A DNA stretch of 64,000 nt from assembly GCA_016235445.1 (NCBI GenBank), contig JACRLB010000018.1, positions 62,001 through 126,000 of the forward strand, in the 5' to 3' direction. This stretch comes from Chloroflexota bacterium. GTDB lineage: Bacteria; Chloroflexota; Anaerolineae; Anaerolineales; Villigracilaceae. The position numbers and the translations under genes are program-made. The notes under the pieces were generated by a model. It was not told the origin of the DNA. It ran no database searches and was given only the letters and a program-made list of their open reading frames with translations. This document shows positions 42,708-49,731 of the stretch, piece by piece. Every line of letters begins with the position of its first letter. The stretch's first letter is position 1.

Positions 42708-43034
42708 TTAACCTTCAACTGATTCGTCAACCCATGCATCCTCCAGCGGATAGATCGGCGCGTACTCCACAGATTCCGCCGCTTCGTCCAGCAGATTCGC
42801 AACTTCCTTCTGCCAGTCCAAATAACATTCCGATTTCAAATGTTCGTTGTAGGCATCGAGACTGCTGTATACTTCGATAAAGAAAAAATGGGACGGAGCG
42901 CCCACCTGCTGAAGCAGCGCCGTGCTGACCACACCAGGCTGGCTGAGCAATTTCTCGATCCCCGCCGTCGAAGCGGACTTGAAACCATCCACCAGTTCAG
43001 GTTTAATTTTCATGGATACGACGCGCATGTGCAT
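42708..43034 (-). CDS. Antibiotic biosynthesis monooxygenase (ABM) domain protein
   Basis: 108 residues from ATG 43034, chosen because AAGGAG lies 8 nt upstream; the longer frame to 43127 runs into a CGTCATTGCGAGG repeat. It is a ferredoxin-like dimeric alpha-beta barrel: VVSMKIKPELVDGFKSAS, then STALLQQVGAPSHFFFIEVYSSLDAYNEHLKSE, matching PF03992. Members act as quinol monooxygenases, haem oxygenases or unknown. It is divergent from an HxlR regulator that may control it. Confidence 0.8.
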   Translation of the reverse strand: MHMRVVSMKIKPELVDGFKSASTAGIEKLLSQPGVVSTALLQQVGAPSHFFFIEVYSSLDAYNEHLKSECYLDWQKEVANLLDEAAESVEYAPIYPLEDAWVDESVEG

Positions 43035-43055
43035 TGGTGCAACTCCTTGTTTCCC

Positions 43056-43150
43056 CGTCATTGCGAGGAGCGCCTTTGCTCTTTGCGACGAAGCAATCCC
43101 TCTTTGTGTTGGGGATTGCTTCGCCAACGAATGGCTCGCAACGATGTACG
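43056..43150. repeat. CGTCATTGCGAGG palindromic repeat (intergenic copy)
   Basis: Starts CGTCATTGCGAGGAGCG and ends with the degenerate inverse GCTCGCAACGATGTACG, with GAAGCAATCCC / GGGGATTGCTTCG inside. It lies in the divergent promoter region of the ABM and HxlR genes. The other copy is inside moeA. Confidence 0.75.
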
Positions 43151-43237
43151 GGTTATCAGATATAATCCCATCTTATTCGGAGTTGCGCGTTCCGCCTAGA
43201 ACGCACTTTTTAGTAACCAGGTAACCCAAAGGTAACC

Positions 43238-43639
43238 ATGCAAAAGCAAAAATATCCACCAAACGTATTGAATGAAATGTGCCCCTCGCGGCAGACGCTT
43301 GAAATCATCGCCGATAAATGGGCGACGCTGGTGCTCGTCTCCATCGCGCGCGGAATCAACCGTCACAACCGAATGCTGCGCGAGATCGGCGGCATCTCCA
43401 AAAAAATGCTCGCGCAGACCCTGCGTAAACTCGAACAAAACGGAATCATCAACCGCAAGGTGTACCCCGTTCTCCCGCCGATGGTGGAATATACTCTCAC
43501 CCCGATTGGCAGGGAATTGTTGGAACCCATCTCCATGCTCGGCGCATGGGCGGAGAAAAATGCGGAAGCGGTGCAACAAGCGCGGGAGAGTTACGAAGAA
43601 CGGGAAGATTCGTACGCGTTGATTTTGGCTGATGCGTAA
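43238..43639 (+). CDS. HxlR family transcriptional regulator
   Basis: 133 residues. The winged helix (PF01638) is clear: ADKWATLVLVSIARGINRHNRML, REIGGISKKMLAQTLRKLEQNGIINR, and YTLTPIGRELLEPISMLGAWAEK. A Cys at residue 15 (EMCPSRQTL) precedes the domain, as in redox-sensing members such as YodB/HypR. The spacer just upstream contains GTAACC three times (43211-43236), a possible operator. It probably regulates the divergent ABM monooxygenase-like gene and itself. Confidence 0.88.
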   Translation: MQKQKYPPNVLNEMCPSRQTLEIIADKWATLVLVSIARGINRHNRMLREIGGISKKMLAQTLRKLEQNGIINRKVYPVLPPMVEYTLTPIGRELLEPISMLGAWAEKNAEAVQQARESYEEREDSYALILADA

Positions 43640-43683
43640 AAACAAAGACCTCCGAGTTTGAAAACTCGGAGGTCTTTGTTTAT
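43640..43683. terminator. Intrinsic terminator, bidirectional
   Basis: AACAAAGACCTCCGAGTT, loop, AACTCGGAGGTCTTTGTT, between the convergent HxlR and nucleotidyltransferase genes. Confidence 0.9.
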
Positions 43684-44834
43684 CTCTTGCGAATCAACGC
43701 CCAGAGCGCCATTCTGAGAATTCGCAAACGATGGATGACTTGACCGTGCCAAAAAACGGATCGTTCGCCGATGCCGTAGCACAGGCACAGCCACCAATTT
43801 GAAGGCGGGGTCAGGGTCTGCCAGACAAAACGCAGGAAGCCGACCCTTCTCCATTGTGAAAAATTCTGCTGGGGCCAGCCTTTTGGATATTGATTAATGC
43901 CAGCAGGCGGCAAACTCTGCCTGACGGGGATGATGTTTACAAGGCGCTCAGGCAGGGGTGTCAGGCTGTAAAACACTTCAAGACGATTCAAAATGGATGG
44001 ATCATGCCGCCGCAGATACGTCCAATCCATCGTTTCGGCGTGACGCTCGACGAGGCTGATAATATCCGCAACCCACTTGAGTTGCGAAGGGCTGGAAGCG
44101 GTAGCGGCAAAGTGATGACGTGTAAAATGCCTGAACAAATAACGCAGAGTGTCCATTGGGTCTGGCGCATAAACAACGCCCTCCCCCACCGTCAGAGAAT
44201 GCGGAGGCGAGTCGAAACCTGTGAATTCGTTGTCGGGGGAGTTGTCAGCCAGAGATCGTTGACGGGGATCGTAATGATGCAACTCGATATGTGTGCGGAT
44301 TCCATCCCGCAGAGGCGAATCTGCTGTCAGTTCTTTTGGGATCAGCCCAAAGGTCGAATGAGGCGATGGTATTTGAAAGCCCGCGCCTGCAAGCAAATCC
44401 AAAGCTGGTAAAACATCATCCCGTTTTAAAAGCAAATCAATATCGCTGACCGGGCGCAGGGCGGGGTTTGGATAATATTCGTACGCCAGCGCCAATCCTT
44501 TCAAGACCAATGCGCGGATGCCCGCCTGTTCAAATAGCGCGGTGATTTCAAGCAGGGTCTGAGTGTGCGCTTGATTAAAAATGTGGTGGCGAAGATAAAG
44601 CCCTTTGAGAGTTTGCTCCGTTTTCGACGGAATGGAAATGCGCGCCTGATGGATGTGATGCCATAACAGCGGAGCCATGCCATGCAGTTCGGCGTGGGCG
44701 GGCAAATCATCCCAGGCTGTAAACGCCTCGATTTGGCGGGCGAGTCGTTCGTAGAATAATGGATGCCCATCGGCGCGAGCGCACAATGCGAGCAGGCGGT
44801 AGGTTTGGTCTATGCTGTTATTTTTTGAATCCAC
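43680..44834 (-). CDS. Nucleotidyltransferase family protein (NTP_transf_5 type)
   Basis: 384 residues from GTG 44834. The core ALVLKGLALAYEYYPNPALRPVSDIDLLL carries the G-x-A and D-x-D metal motif (near residues 112-138) of PF14907, a family found with RiPP and surface-polymer clusters. The C-terminal region is not recognised and ends basic (RILRMALWALIRKR). It overlaps the HPr-kinase-like gene by 25 bp. The order PqqD, HPr-kinase-like, nucleotidyltransferase is typical of uncharacterised peptide-modification loci; no precursor peptide has been proven. Confidence 0.8.
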   Translation of the reverse strand: MDSKNNSIDQTYRLLALCARADGHPLFYERLARQIEAFTAWDDLPAHAELHGMAPLLWHHIHQARISIPSKTEQTLKGLYLRHHIFNQAHTQTLLEITALFEQAGIRALVLKGLALAYEYYPNPALRPVSDIDLLLKRDDVLPALDLLAGAGFQIPSPHSTFGLIPKELTADSPLRDGIRTHIELHHYDPRQRSLADNSPDNEFTGFDSPPHSLTVGEGVVYAPDPMDTLRYLFRHFTRHHFAATASSPSQLKWVADIISLVERHAETMDWTYLRRHDPSILNRLEVFYSLTPLPERLVNIIPVRQSLPPAGINQYPKGWPQQNFSQWRRVGFLRFVWQTLTPPSNWWLCLCYGIGERSVFWHGQVIHRLRILRMALWALIRKR

Positions 44835-45652
44835 TGGGTTGCAATCTCAATATCAGAATAGTTCAGGCGAAATGCAGAGACTTCGCGTGCAAGTTGTTTT
44901 GTGGCAGACATGCCGTGATCGGGAAAGTTGCGGGCATTCACCAAACATTGTAAAAGTTGGAAGAGGGTTTCGGCTGAAGTGAGAGGCTGTGTTTGAAATT
45001 CAGCCCCTGCGATGTAACGCGGGAAGATGAGAACACGCGGTCTGACTCCGCTTCGAACTGGTGAAGCGTTAAGGAGTGTTGGCGCAACCCAGGCAGTTCC
45101 ATCGCTGAATTGAAGAAAGCCATCTGATTCAGTTTTTGTCAACCAACGCTGCCAGATGAAAGCGGAGCCGCGTTTGAGAATCATGGAGCGGGAAAATCCG
45201 CTGATCTCGCCGCCGTTGACTGGCAATGCAATAACTTCATCGGTCAGGTATTGCAAGCCGTTGGCGGCGAGCCAGGCAGTGAGCGATGACTTACCACTGC
45301 CGCTCTGCCCGCACAGGATCAGCCCGTTATCATCGTGCGCCAGCGCGGCGGCGTGGAAGACAAGTTCGGTTGTCGATGTCCCATTTAGCTGGGTGATGCT
45401 GTCCTGCATCAAATGCCACAGAAGTTGATCGAAATTAATTTTGGAAAACAAATCACTACCGTTGAGCGACACTGAAAAATCAGAGTCGCGCAGGGTAGTG
45501 ATTTTATATTCTGCAATGATGGGTCCGTCTTCGCCGAGGCAGTTTTTGAAATGCGCATCCACTGCCGCGAGGAAGCCTGCATGGTCGGAATTAAATCTGA
45601 CTGTATTGCCTGCAAAATGAACCAGCCTGCCGCTGGTTTGCATTCCCTTCAC
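44810..45652 (-). CDS. HPr kinase-like ATPase
   Basis: 280 residues. The P-loop CGQSGSGKSSL at residues 114-124, with VFHAAALAHDDNGLIL before and LTDEVIALPV after, matches HprK-C-like proteins (PF07475) found in RiPP clusters (for example lasso peptide kinases) rather than the HprK/P of phosphotransferase control, which is longer and has an N-terminal domain. There is no HPr or PTS gene here. The GTG start overlaps the PqqD stop by 4 bp (GTGA), and ATG three codons later is another possible start. Confidence 0.82.
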   Translation of the reverse strand: MKGMQTSGRLVHFAGNTVRFNSDHAGFLAAVDAHFKNCLGEDGPIIAEYKITTLRDSDFSVSLNGSDLFSKINFDQLLWHLMQDSITQLNGTSTTELVFHAAALAHDDNGLILCGQSGSGKSSLTAWLAANGLQYLTDEVIALPVNGGEISGFSRSMILKRGSAFIWQRWLTKTESDGFLQFSDGTAWVAPTLLNASPVRSGVRPRVLIFPRYIAGAEFQTQPLTSAETLFQLLQCLVNARNFPDHGMSATKQLAREVSAFRLNYSDIEIATQWIQKITA

Positions 45653-45912
45653 TTTGATTCAAGCGCGCCGCGACTCGCCAGGGTTTGAATGACAGCGGGA
45701 ACGTCCGCCCGAATTTCATCACGCGCTTCGGGATATGCCGCGCCGAGGATTTCTGTGATCTCCTCCACCGTCCGAGCGCCGTCACACAACTGCCAGATGA
45801 GCGCGCCCGTCTGGTTGCTGTGGATGATGATATTGCGTGTCGGGTGGAGCAGAACGAGTTCGCCATCCAGCGATTCGATTTGAAAACCATCAACGGGTGT
45901 GGGAACGATCAT
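45649..45912 (-). CDS. PqqD family peptide chaperone (RiPP recognition element)
   Basis: 87 residues with the PqqD winged-helix pattern: DGELVLLHPTRNIIIHSNQTGALIWQLCDGARTVEEI is divided as LHPTRNIIIHSNQTGALIW and CDGARTVEEITEIL, followed by VPAVIQTLASRGAL. Such domains bind leader peptides. It is first of a three-gene operon with the HPr-kinase-like and nucleotidyltransferase genes. The gene upstream on the same strand (46305-46790) makes a Tat-exported protein that could be the client, but two palindromic elements lie between them. Confidence 0.85.
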   Translation of the reverse strand: MIVPTPVDGFQIESLDGELVLLHPTRNIIIHSNQTGALIWQLCDGARTVEEITEILGAAYPEARDEIRADVPAVIQTLASRGALESK

Positions 45913-45939
45913 TTTCTACGTTTCAGAATATCTGAATTA

Positions 45940-46184
45940 TCCATTTTACCGCTCACGCGAAACGTTCCGAAGGTTTCATTGAAGGATCTTGTTAATTTGA
46001 CAATATCACATTTCAAAATCTTTACCACAAAGTCCACAAAGGGGCACAAAGGAGAGCAAAAGGTTAAAAACGTAGGTTCCTTCGTGTTACGTTGTACCCT
46101 TTATGGTCTTGTACTTTGGTTTCCATCTCAATCTGACATTGTCGAATTAAGCAGTTCAAACCTTCGGGACGGTGCGTAAGATGA
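45940..46184. mobile_element. MITE-like element, TCACCTTACGC family (copy E), nested repeats
   Basis: 245 bp with ends TCCATTTTACCGC (45940-45952) and inverted TCATCTTACGC (46174-46184). Perfect 8-bp direct repeats CTGAATTA flank it (45932-45939 and 46185-46192). Inside are pairs TTCCGAAGGTTT/AAACCTTCGGGA, TTAATTTGACAATATC/GACATTGTCGAATTAA and a CACAAAGG palindrome. Confidence 0.55.
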
Positions 46185-46197
46185 CTGAATTACTAAC

Positions 46198-46300
46198 TCA
46201 CTTTACGCGCCCTCACCCTACCCTCTCCCGAAGGGAGAGGGGACTCCCTTCCCCTTCGGGGGAAGGGCGGGGGATGAGGGAGAGAAACTGCGTAAGGTGA
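46198..46300. mobile_element. MITE-like element, TCACCTTACGC family (copy D)
   Basis: 103 bp with ends TCACTTTACGC (46198-46208) and inverted TCACCTTACGC (46290-46300). The flanks ATTACTAAC (46189-46197) and CTTACTAAC (46301-46309) share eight bases. The right flank contains the TAG stop of the 46305-46790 gene. The interior is nearly the same as in copy A (CTCTCCCGAAGGGAGAGGGG). It is nearly contiguous with copy E. Confidence 0.7.
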
Positions 46301-46304
46301 CTTA

Positions 46305-46790
46305 CTAACAGCCGCCGCCGACACTTGTAAATACCTGGGCGCCACTGCCAGAACCATCGGTTGGATTATCAAAAGTCCAGGTTACAGTGACGGTATCGTC
46401 AACTTTGAAGGCAAAAGTGTCAACCATAACATCCAGGCTGGCAATTCCTGATCCATCAGTGGGCACCGTCCCGGTGAGCGCGGCGGGCGATGTGATGATT
46501 ACGCCGGGGCTGGTTGTGATCACGTAACGCATGAGTATCCCAGGTGTGGGAGGGGTAATGGTAACTGTGCTGTTCAAAGGAAAACAAAAATTAGCGGCGG
46601 GTTCATCCGGGCCGGGTGTAAGGGTATGGGCGCCAACTGAAGTCTGGGCATGTGCGGGGAGCACGCCAGCGGCAAGCTCGGGTGTATTCCATTTTGAGGG
46701 TATGTTTGCAAGCGCAACTGCGCCAATTGCCGCGCCTAATATTTTTATTGCATCACGGCGGGATATTTCTTTCGAGGCTTTGTTGTCCAT
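46305..46790 (-). CDS. Tat-exported small Ig-like protein ending in Gly-Gly-Gly-Cys
   Basis: 161 residues. SRRDAIKILGAAIGAVALAN is a twin-arginine signal, with a likely cut after LPAHAQT (about residue 50). The mature 110 residues are beta-rich and of low charge, with NFCFPLNSTVTITPPTPG and IASLDVMVDTFAFKVDDTVTVTW, and the chain ends SVGGGC. Two Cys remain, one at the very C-terminus. I do not recognise the family. It is directly upstream of the PqqD operon on the same strand and may be its client. AGGAGA is before the ATG. Confidence 0.7.
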   Translation of the reverse strand: MDNKASKEISRRDAIKILGAAIGAVALANIPSKWNTPELAAGVLPAHAQTSVGAHTLTPGPDEPAANFCFPLNSTVTITPPTPGILMRYVITTSPGVIITSPAALTGTVPTDGSGIASLDVMVDTFAFKVDDTVTVTWTFDNPTDGSGSGAQVFTSVGGGC

Positions 46791-46812
46791 TTCAATCTTC
46801 TCCTGGAGTGTA

Positions 46813-46914
46813 TTATCAGTAGTTCACAAACACGTAGTGACGGCTTCGCGTCAGTCGTTCGGCTAAAAAGCGACTGAAGTCGCCACTACGAGACCCTTCG
46901 TGATCTGCTGAGTA
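46813..46914. repeat. Inverted repeat upstream of the Tat-protein gene
   Basis: CACGTAGTGACGGCTTCGCG with TCAGTCG pairs with CGACTGAAGTCGCCACTACG; the outer arms TATCAGTAGTTCAC and GTGATCTGCTGAGTA also pair. No flanking duplication seen. It fills the gap 46791-47014 together with a GCGACATAAATGTCGC hairpin near 46980. Confidence 0.55.
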
Positions 46915-47014
46915 TTTTTCATAAAAAATTTTACCACATCACTTTTGGAATGCCCCAACGCAAGAAGCAAGAAGCCGCACGCGACATAAATGTCGCGGCA
47001 CATGTCATGATGAA

Positions 47015-47842
47015 TTACCCGTACAACTCTCTCCTGAAGAATTCGGGCAGGGCAAATGCGGCTTTGTGGATTTCGGGGTTGATGTAATTGTTCACGCCTG
47101 GGGGCATTGGGGTTTGCAGGCCGTTTTGCCAGGGGGTATTCGAGACGTACATGAAGCCAATTCCGCCGCCAGGGTAGGTGGGGATGTTGGCATAATAATA
47201 GGCGGGGTTCGTTGTTAAAGTTTTGGCAGAGCGATAAATGGCCTTGATCAATTCGGTATCGAAGAAGGGTTGTTCGCATTGGGTGGATGCGGCTCCGCTG
47301 GGGGTCAATGCGCGTGCCATGAGTTTGTAAAACTCGTCGGAGAACAGGCGCTCGGCCATGCCGATGGGGTCGGTGGTGTCTGAGATGATGACATCGAATT
47401 GGCCCGGGTTTTCTTCGAGAAAGCCAAAAGCGTCACGAACAAGCAGGGTGGCACGAGGATCAGCCCAGGGGTTGCCGAAAGAGGCGAAGTGTTCGCGTGA
47501 TAAATCCACGACGCGCTGATCCAGCTCACAGACGAGGGCCTGCTCGACGGAGGGATATCGCAAGACTTGTTGAAGCGAGCCGCCATCGCCGCCGCCGATG
47601 ATGAGAACCCGTTTTGGATTCCCAACCGCGAGCATGGGCACATGGACGATCATTTCGTGATAGCCGATGTTGTCGCGCTCGGTGAGTTGGATGATGCCAT
47701 CGAGGATCATGGCTTTGCCGAAAAACTCAGTTTCAACGATTTGCAAATGTTGAAACTGAGTCTGTTCGTCGGCAAGGATTTTTTTGATGCGGATTCCCTT
47801 GCGATAGTAGGGGTGTAATTCTTCGGTAAACCAGATGCTCAT
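47015..47842 (-). CDS. speE: Spermidine synthase (polyamine aminopropyltransferase)
   Basis: 275 residues. WFTEELHPYYRKGIRIKKIL opens as in SpeE; then QLTERDNIGYHEMIVHVPML, the nucleotide-binding VLIIGGGDGGSLQQVLRY, DLSREHFASF, and ISDTTDPIGMAERLFSDEFY with the catalytic Asp. It transfers aminopropyl from decarboxylated SAM to putrescine. The start overlaps the speD stop by 4 bp (ATGA), so both steps are translated together. The HDAC-like amidohydrolase at 10336 may also touch polyamines, a loose link only. Confidence 0.94.
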   Translation of the reverse strand: MSIWFTEELHPYYRKGIRIKKILADEQTQFQHLQIVETEFFGKAMILDGIIQLTERDNIGYHEMIVHVPMLAVGNPKRVLIIGGGDGGSLQQVLRYPSVEQALVCELDQRVVDLSREHFASFGNPWADPRATLLVRDAFGFLEENPGQFDVIISDTTDPIGMAERLFSDEFYKLMARALTPSGAASTQCEQPFFDTELIKAIYRSAKTLTTNPAYYYANIPTYPGGGIGFMYVSNTPWQNGLQTPMPPGVNNYINPEIHKAAFALPEFFRRELYG

Positions 47843-48222
47843 ATTGCCAACGGGAGTTTTGTTTCGACGGACGCTTCGCGGTCGAGCTTGCGCATCGAGA
47901 AATCGTCTGCGCCGAATGCGTGTTTGATGCGCATGAGCAGGGGCATCATGTCCATGCCGATGGCGCAGGTGAAGAGGTCTATGGCGCAGTAATTATGTTC
48001 GGGCCAGGCGTGCAGGCTTGCATGTGACTCTGCGAGAAGCAAAAAACAGGTAAAGCCGTGCGGGCTGAACTTGTAGAAGCCCTCATCCACAACCGTCAGG
48101 CCGCTTTCACGCACGGCTTGCGCAAACAGCGAAGAAGCCCGCTCGCTATCCATGAGAATTTCATGGTTGCAGTCGGAGAGATCGAAGATAAAATGCTCTC
48201 CCAATTTCAAAGTCGCGTTCAC
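47839..48222 (-). CDS. speD: S-adenosylmethionine decarboxylase proenzyme
   Basis: 127 residues, class 1B prokaryotic type, from a GTG start at 48222 with TTTGGAGG upstream. The self-cleavage site is AESHASLH, giving the pyruvoyl group from the Ser, with later HAWPEHNYCAIDLFTCA containing the catalytic His and Cys. It supplies decarboxylated SAM to SpeE, encoded next. A clear promoter lies at 48341-48368 with a roughly 110 nt leader containing a CGCAGGGATACATCCTGCG hairpin. Confidence 0.93.
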   Translation of the reverse strand: MNATLKLGEHFIFDLSDCNHEILMDSERASSLFAQAVRESGLTVVDEGFYKFSPHGFTCFLLLAESHASLHAWPEHNYCAIDLFTCAIGMDMMPLLMRIKHAFGADDFSMRKLDREASVETKLPLAI

Positions 48223-48340
48223 TTACACCTCCAAAGGATTAAAAATGAAAGAACCCACCCGAAAACGATTTTCCAAACGATCCGCAGGATGTATCCCTGC
48301 GTAACGCGTGGAACGGTCTTCGAGCAGACTCTGTGCGGCA

Positions 48341-48368
48341 GTTATACTATGGCGCGGCGGAGTGTCAA
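48341..48368 (-). promoter_or_regulatory. Probable speD-speE promoter
   Basis: -35 TTGACA (48368-48363), 16-nt spacer, -10 TATAAC (48346-48341), minus strand. The stretch 48369-48510 has no other feature I can name. Confidence 0.65.
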
Positions 48369-48543
48369 TCTTTTTTGGCAGTGAATATTTTTTATGGCAA
48401 TGCGGTGTTGAAATCAAAACCATCATTGCCTGTGCCCCGCAGGTCATAATCATTATCTCAACTGCCATTTTGGAAGTGATTTGAAATAGGCGCAAAACGA
48501 CCATGAAAATTTGAAAATATGGTTAAATTCAACGAACCTGCCT

Positions 48544-49695
48544 ATGAGCTTCGTCTACCTCCTCATCGAATTTCTCGACGAACTAATTTACGGAATTGGC
48601 GAAGCCGCCTGGCCGCTCATCCGCGATGACCTGCACCTCAACTACGTGCAGATCGGACTCGCCTTGTCCCTGCCTGGGTTTCTCGCCAGTTTCATCGAAC
48701 CCTTCCTCTTCGCCATCGCAGACACGTGGAAACGCCGCGCCGTCATCCTTGCGGGTGGAATCTTTTTTACCATCTCCCTTGCCCTCACAGGAATAAGTTT
48801 CTCCTTTCTCTTTCTTCTTTCCTCTTTCATCCTTTTCCACCCATCTTCGGGCGCATTCGTCAGCATCTCGCAAGCCTCGCTCATGGACCTTGCCCCCGAA
48901 CGCCGCGAACACAACATGGCGCGCTGGACCTTTGCAGGGTCGCTCGGCGTTTTCATTGGCCCCATCCTTCTCAGCGGCGCGGCTTATATCGGCTTCGGAT
49001 GGCGCGGCATGTTCCTTGCTCTGGCCCTGCTTTCCACGCTCATCCTCGCCTACGCATGGAAGCGCATCCCAAACGCCTCAACTACTAATCACCAATTACC
49101 CAACTTTACAGAAATCCTCAACCAATTCAAATTAACTTTCGCCGCCCTCAAAAACTGGAGCATCGTCCGCTGGCTGATTCTGCTTGAATTCTCAGACCTC
49201 ATGCTCGATGTGCTCTACGCCTTCCTTCCGCTTTACTTCGTAGACGTAGCCCGCTTCACGCCCGCGCAAGCCGCCCTCTCCGTCGCCGTGTGGACGGGCG
49301 TTGGCCTGCTCGGCGACTTTCTGCTCATCCCGCTTGTCGAACGCATGAAAGGCCTCGACTATCTCCGCATCAGCGTGGTCATCGAACTCATTCTATTTCC
49401 GCTTTTTCTACTCACCCCACAGCCCTGGCTTAAACTCGTCATCATCGGCTTCATGGGTTTTTTCAACTCAGGCTGGTACGCCATCCTCAAAGCCAATCTC
49501 TTCGACGCCATGCACGGCCAGAGCGGCGCGGTATTAACCCTCGACAACGTTTCAGGATTATTTGGTAAACTCATCCCCTTCGGCATCGGCCTTGCCGCGC
49601 ACAACTTCGGCATCGGCCCCGCCATGTGGCTTTTGCTCGCAGGGCCAATTGCGTTATTTATTGGATTACCTGGAAGGTTGAAAGTTGAAGGTTGA
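48544..49695 (+). CDS. Major facilitator superfamily transporter
   Basis: 383 residues from ATG 48544; an in-frame TTG at 48511 adds eleven residues. About twelve hydrophobic helices, with the A-motif-like loop ADTWKRRAVILAGG between helices 2 and 3. The central loop KRIPNASTTNHQLPNFTEIL contains the repeat word ACTAATCACCAATTACCC. The end GRLKVEG comes from a GTTGAAAGTTGAAGG repeat. Substrate unknown. It precedes hemW by 36 bp of repeat DNA; a shared transcript is likely. Confidence 0.82.
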   Translation: MSFVYLLIEFLDELIYGIGEAAWPLIRDDLHLNYVQIGLALSLPGFLASFIEPFLFAIADTWKRRAVILAGGIFFTISLALTGISFSFLFLLSSFILFHPSSGAFVSISQASLMDLAPERREHNMARWTFAGSLGVFIGPILLSGAAYIGFGWRGMFLALALLSTLILAYAWKRIPNASTTNHQLPNFTEILNQFKLTFAALKNWSIVRWLILLEFSDLMLDVLYAFLPLYFVDVARFTPAQAALSVAVWTGVGLLGDFLLIPLVERMKGLDYLRISVVIELILFPLFLLTPQPWLKLVIIGFMGFFNSGWYAILKANLFDAMHGQSGAVLTLDNVSGLFGKLIPFGIGLAAHNFGIGPAMWLLLAGPIALFIGLPGRLKVEG

Positions 49696-49730
49696 AAGTC
49701 ACCTGCAACCTGTAACCTGCAACCTGCAAC
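49672..49730 (+). repeat. GGTTGAAAGTT / CCTGCAACC near-tandem repeat
   Basis: Units of GGTTGAAA(GTT) followed by CACCTGCAACCTGTAACC-type words fill the space between the MFS and hemW genes, and supply the last codons and stop of the former. Confidence 0.7.
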
Positions 49731-49731
49731 C

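Noticed and set aside
44810-45652. HPr kinase/phosphorylase of carbon catabolite control
   Set aside because: It lacks the N-terminal domain and there is no HPr or PTS gene; its overlap with PqqD and the nucleotidyltransferase points elsewhere.
43680-45912. Lasso peptide cluster
   Set aside because: PqqD and HPr-kinase-like genes occur in such clusters, but the B2 protease and asparagine-synthetase-like cyclase are absent, and no short precursor was seen.
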